From G036327475 sp036327475 (GTDB taxonomy: Bacteria; Pseudomonadota; Gammaproteobacteria; Enterobacterales; Enterobacteriaceae): a DNA stretch of 64,000 bases. The DNA is taken from NCBI RefSeq assembly GCF_036327475.1, contig NZ_CP132913.1:248001-312000 (forward strand), written 5' to 3'. Both the position numbers and the translations under genes were made by a program. Under the pieces are notes generated by a model that saw only the letters and a list, made by a program, of their open reading frames with translations, was not told the origin of the DNA and did not search any database. This document shows, piece after piece, positions 60,827-64,000 of the stretch (positions are counted from its first letter, which is position 1; each line of letters begins with the position of its first letter).

Positions 60827-61690
60827 TCAGCGATCAATCCAAGCAGCATGGCAGTTCGGGCCCAGCACCAGCATCACCAGGCCGACTTCGGCAAGCCATT
60901 CGCCGCCGAGAGTCGGGGTCTGCGTTAGCTAAGTGAGGTGGTGTTACACATGCTGTTGCGTGGTTGATATAGGCTGTCTGGTTTACCCAGACCTCGACCG
61001 ATACCGGTGCGCGAGGTCAGTCCGGGAATGTGCAGTTGCCCACACAACATATATTCCGGCAATGTCGACTGGCTTATCAGCACCACCGCTATCGACGCCT
61101 TCCGCTACCCAGTGAATCAGTTGTCCCGACTGCTCTGCATCAATACGGAACGCACAACCGTGCAGCAGCGGGCTCAGTTGTTTACACAGCGCGATGCGGT
61201 GGCAAGTGACCTACTATACGGCGTCGGTCCGCACCGGATCAAGCTCAATGCCCATAGCGTGTGTCACTTGGCAGGTGGCGTGGCATAGTGAATTGCCGAT
61301 ATGTGTGCCGAGCACCTCAGGGGAAAGAGATAGCTGGCGCCGCGCTGAATCTGTTGTCGGTCCAGTGCATCATTGTTGACTGAAGGCCAAAATGGCAGCA
61401 GCGTTTCAGTATGGCGCAATCCATTCTGCCGGATCTGACAGGTCATACTGACCTGCCCGCCATGAATGGGCTGCATCACCTTGCGGTTGAAGTCCTATTT
61501 TAGAATATCGGGATAGGGCGCCAGTCCTAACACCTAGTCGGGTGTGTATGAAACAACAACGAGTCCTGGCTGATCATTGACGCAGCCGAGTAGCGACGGC
61601 GAAAATTCCAATATCGTATGCCAACGCGCCTTTTCTGTGGGGAAATTCCGTTTGCGGATGTTCATGGGCTGTACCTCCGGCTCGGTGAGC
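60827..61690 (-). pseudogene. GH36 alpha-galactosidase, C-terminal two-thirds, degraded
   Basis: Minus strand: PYPDILK-stop-DFNRKV, where KWDFNR is the nucleophile block of GH36 and the Trp codon is now TAG. Then QPIHGGQVSMTCQIR, LLPFWPSVNNDALDRQQIQRG (family SDNNDPLDRQ.IQ.G), VLGTHIGNS, GIELDP, HGCAFRID and the C-terminal GEWLAEVGLVMLVLGPNCH, with stop at 60827. Frames shift repeatedly. It presumably hydrolysed alpha-galactosides such as melibiose or raffinose. Confidence 0.65.
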
Positions 61691-61829
61691 GTCACCGCAC
61701 GCCGGTTCACCGGCGCTAAGCAGGGCGCTGAGGCGCGCGAGATGTTTATTCGGCAATTATGGGGTATAAACCGCTTGGCTGGTTCACATCGAGCTTGTCG
61801 TGGTCAGCAAGAATCACCAGTCTAGCCGC
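61691..61829. other. Unassigned joint between GH36 and DeoR-type relics
   Basis: No clear homology. Confidence 0.3.
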
Positions 61830-62345
61830 GCAGATCATAGCTGCCGGTGTCGTTGTTAGCGTCGATACCGACCTGGATGGCATGACGAAATCCGCACGGT
61901 AGCGATAAATGTTGGCGATTCACGATCACCTGATGCGTGCCTGGCGCCTGCTCACTAGCCTCCGCCAGTTTTCGCGTGGCATCCAGAGTGTTGGTGAGAA
62001 TGGTTAAACCAGCCATGGCGCTCAACTTTTTCCATTAGCATCGTTGGTAGTGTCGGCGTCGAGAAAAACCGTTTGCTCTGGCTGCATCAGTCGCGCCGCG
62101 TGGCGCGGGGCCAGTGGCGGCTCGGATGTTGGTTTGATCGCTACCGCTCTGTCGTGTACCCGGCGCAACACGCCGAGCGCCCTCCTAGCGCGATGCATTC
62201 CTGCCGCGCGGTTCGCGGGAAATGCCTAGCGCTTCACTGATGCAGTCGGCGGTAGAAAAGCCATTTGCAGCGACAATGGCGGACTTGCCTCTTGCTATGC
62301 GAGATGTCACCCCATACCGTGCAGGGGAACAGCTCTACGTCGGAA
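61830..62345 (-). pseudogene. DeoR-family sugar regulator, degraded
   Basis: Minus-strand pieces follow the family order: GKSAIVAANGFSTADCISEA and LGISRETARQECIALE (N-terminal HTH, frame-mixed), then RLMQPEQTVFLDADTTN (family I..G..IFLD.GTT), then LSAMAGLTILTNTLDATRKL (LTVVTNSL block). The effector domain C-terminus is not clear. Its place beside the GH36 relic suggests control of a galactoside operon. Confidence 0.55.
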
Positions 62346-62379
62346 ACGTTCTGGTTAGAAATGAGGGACCAGGCGCTCG

Positions 62380-62780
62380 GTAGAAGCATTCGGCACTGTG
62401 ATCGTTCACAATTCGACAGCTTGCATGCAGACGTAAACAATCTCAGCTCTGCAAATTTAAAGCCACGTTTTCAGCTCAGAGGAAATCCATGTGAAAGCGG
62501 CGTCGAGGTGACCTGCGTGACGCCGTCGCCTTTCAGCACCTCTTCGCCGGTGAGGTGCTGAGGCAGGTTCCGGCAATTGTTGCTTCAATTTTCGCAAAAC
62601 GCTTCGCGGAAAGCCGCGCGTTTTCGCAGCACGGTATCCAGGACAACCTGGCTTGAAAGCCTTCCAGCATCAGCATTTCCAAAAGCATACGGCCGTCATA
62701 TTGAGGCACGCACCATCCCATGTCGTGATAATCTCGCATGAGTGCATCATTATTACGTGCCCATATGTAGCGCGGGAGAG
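62380..62780 (-). pseudogene. tag: Tag-type 3-methyladenine DNA glycosylase I, degraded
   Basis: Minus strand: MRDYHDMGWCVPQYDGRML, LEMLMLEGFQARLSWI, AKRFAKIEATIAG and the C-terminal IVNDHSAECF. The family motif YHDNEWGVP has become YHDMGWCVP, losing the base-binding Glu and a conserved Gly. The middle and the FKFVG region are shifted or missing. Together with the AlkA-like relic this leaves no alkyl-base glycosylase in the window. Confidence 0.75.
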
Positions 62781-63060
62781 CCGGATTCCATGCCGCTATT
62801 TTGCTTCTAGGGTGGACGCCTGGCTTGTCGCCAGATTGCGATCAAGCTGCCAAGAATGACGGGATCCGCTTTTTCGCGATATTGCGCTCTAATTCATCTA
62901 AATTTGCGGCGCCGGTGGCGAAGATGGTACCTAAGGCCTGTTTATTTACGGCGTGCTGGCGCGTAACAGACCGGAACCGAAAGCGGAAAGATTCATACCG
63001 TCCCACAACAGCAGCGTCATCAATAACAAAGATCTTTTCATGGGGTTTACCTCGTAGTAT
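62781..63060. other. Unassigned; possible secreted-protein start on minus strand
   Basis: Minus strand from about 63040 reads MKRSLLLMTLLLWDG, a signal-peptide-like start after a GAGG site, but it stops after about 30 codons and no family is evident. Confidence 0.3.
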
Positions 63061-63525
63061 GTTCATATTGATGTCGTGATATAACGATCGTCGAAAATGT
63101 TATAGCGTAATTCAACATGACATTAATTACCTATTAAATGACATGGGATGCAATAAAGCCACGTTCCTCTTTACCGTCTACTGCACGTGCCGCCGCGGAA
63201 AGTCGAGCAATGTGAAATGGGTGAAATACTCTTTCAGCAGCGAAGAATGATCCTACTGTCGTTCAGCGTAGGCGTAAACATCATTTAACCAAGTCCGTGT
63301 TGAAGTAAGAATACTTTTCAATCGCCGCTTAAGATATTCCTAACATCGCTTAAGGCATTCCTAACATAAGTAAATAATTTGTCTATAACGGTAACTAATG
63401 TTGTCTAAAGGTGTTTTGGAAACAAAAACCGTGCGCACTCATTTAATTATTGCATTTATTTTTGTTAGTTTATTTTCCCGCACTTTATTTTTGTTAGCGT
63501 GAGGAATTGATGAGCTATTTAATCA
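63061..63525. other. AT-rich intergenic region with a tandem repeat
   Basis: No gene seen. It contains a 21-bp tandem repeat and two copies of a TTTATTTTTGTTAG-like sequence (about 63456-63470 and 63484-63498). Confidence 0.5.
63326..63367 (+). repeat. 21-bp tandem repeat, two mismatches
   Basis: CGCTTAAGATATTCCTAACAT (63326-63346) is followed at once by the same sequence with AT changed to GC (63347-63367). Confidence 0.9.
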
Positions 63526-64000
63526 ATGACAGTACTGGCTGATAATAGCGAGGATGTCTTTAAAGGTCGCGCGTGTGTTTACAGAGAAAATTGGCTGCAC
63601 TGTGCTTTTGCCCCATCAGCAGTGCAAAACAGGGAAACAGGCCCGTTTTTATCTCGTAACTGGCGCTGTCGCGTGCGGGTGTGCGATTATTTTCATGGCC
63701 AGGCGGGGGCTATTACCTGCCAGGGAACAGTGGGAGATACGGCAACGGTGGGAGATACGGCAACGTCAGTGCGCACCAGAGCTAAGCGGGCGATCTCTGA
63801 TTATGCAGCCGCCACCAACGTTCGTTTCCCGAAGCAGGCGCTGGTGGTAGTGCGGTGGTGTTCGTTGGTAAGGGCTGTTGCCGCCTGCACCAGTCGCGCC
63901 TGGCGCTGCCGCCCGGCCTCGTGCCAATCTGCCTTAGACTGCTAGCCAAGCTACTGCGTCAGCGAAGCGTTGAGAGCCGTCAGCTCGGCTGCGGACAGCG
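63526..64000. other. Unassigned right end
   Basis: The open frames here (63526-63945 and 63554-63850 on +) match nothing I know. The minus strand has helical Ala/Gln-rich pieces (ELTALNASLTQ, RQARLVQAATALTNEH) that may belong to a coiled-coil protein entering from the right. Contains the 18-bp duplication at 63731-63766. Confidence 0.35.
63731..63766. repeat. 18-bp tandem duplication
   Basis: TGGGAGATACGGCAACGG followed directly by the same 18 bases ending in T. Confidence 0.9.

Overview
The window looks like chromosome of a Sodalis-type symbiont (a recently host-restricted enteric bacterium, close to Sodalis glossinidius). Three things point to this. The intact proteins are clearly enterobacterial (OmpC/F-type porin, L25, Nfo, FolE, MetG, Dcd, TruA, ManB, Gnd, a purine permease). 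Only about a quarter of the DNA is still open coding sequence. The rest is recognisable but frameshifted, stop-ridden or internally deleted relics of ordinary enteric genes. I saw no rRNA, no CRISPR array, no phage module and no insertion sequence. One tRNA gene, tRNA-Pro(GGG), is present.

Most of the window follows an E. coli-like backbone order, written in reverse: porin; tRNA-Pro, yejM, yejL, yejK, rplY, radD, rsuA, bcr; mepS, lpxT, yeiR, yeiQ, yeiP, fruA, nfo, yeiE, lysP, cirA, folE, yeiB; metG, mrp, udk, dcd, asmA; then a manC-manB-wzm-wzt O-antigen cluster and gnd. Accessory relics are set into this backbone. They are a sulfonate-type binding protein plus cbl (about 2-4 kb), a sugar-acid catabolic operon (6-8.5 kb), the iron uptake genes efeUO (15-17 kb), a siderophore ABC transporter (24-25 kb), and at the right end glutamine-synthetase-like, lactate-dehydrogenase-like, AlkA-like, GH36, DeoR-type and tag relics around an intact purine permease.

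The intact genes are housekeeping functions: translation (rplY, metG core, truA, tRNA-Pro), nucleotide and cofactor supply (dcd, folE, purine permease), AP-site repair (nfo), pentose phosphate (gnd), mannose phosphate (manB) and one general porin. Inactivated functions are mainly environmental: iron and siderophore uptake, fructose PTS, lysine permease, sulfonate use, sugar-acid catabolism, LPS tailoring (pagP, lpxT), O-antigen synthesis and export, and secondary DNA repair (radD, tag, an AlkA-like gene).

The most notable structures are: an O8/O9a-like polymannan O-antigen cluster (manC-manB-wzm-wzt-wbdD-mannosyltransferases) decayed except for manB; asmA split in two by a usg-truA-dedA block that normally lies elsewhere; a yohK fragment between metG and mrp; a MetG that has lost its C-terminal domain; pagP with a single amber in place of a conserved Trp; deletion scars joining radD/rsuA and yeiP/fruA; and many short perfect tandem duplications inside pseudogenes. 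I found no convincing undescribed functional system. The interest lies in the pattern of decay and rearrangement. Family assignments were made by eye from remembered sequences, and pseudogene boundaries are approximate, often to tens of bases.
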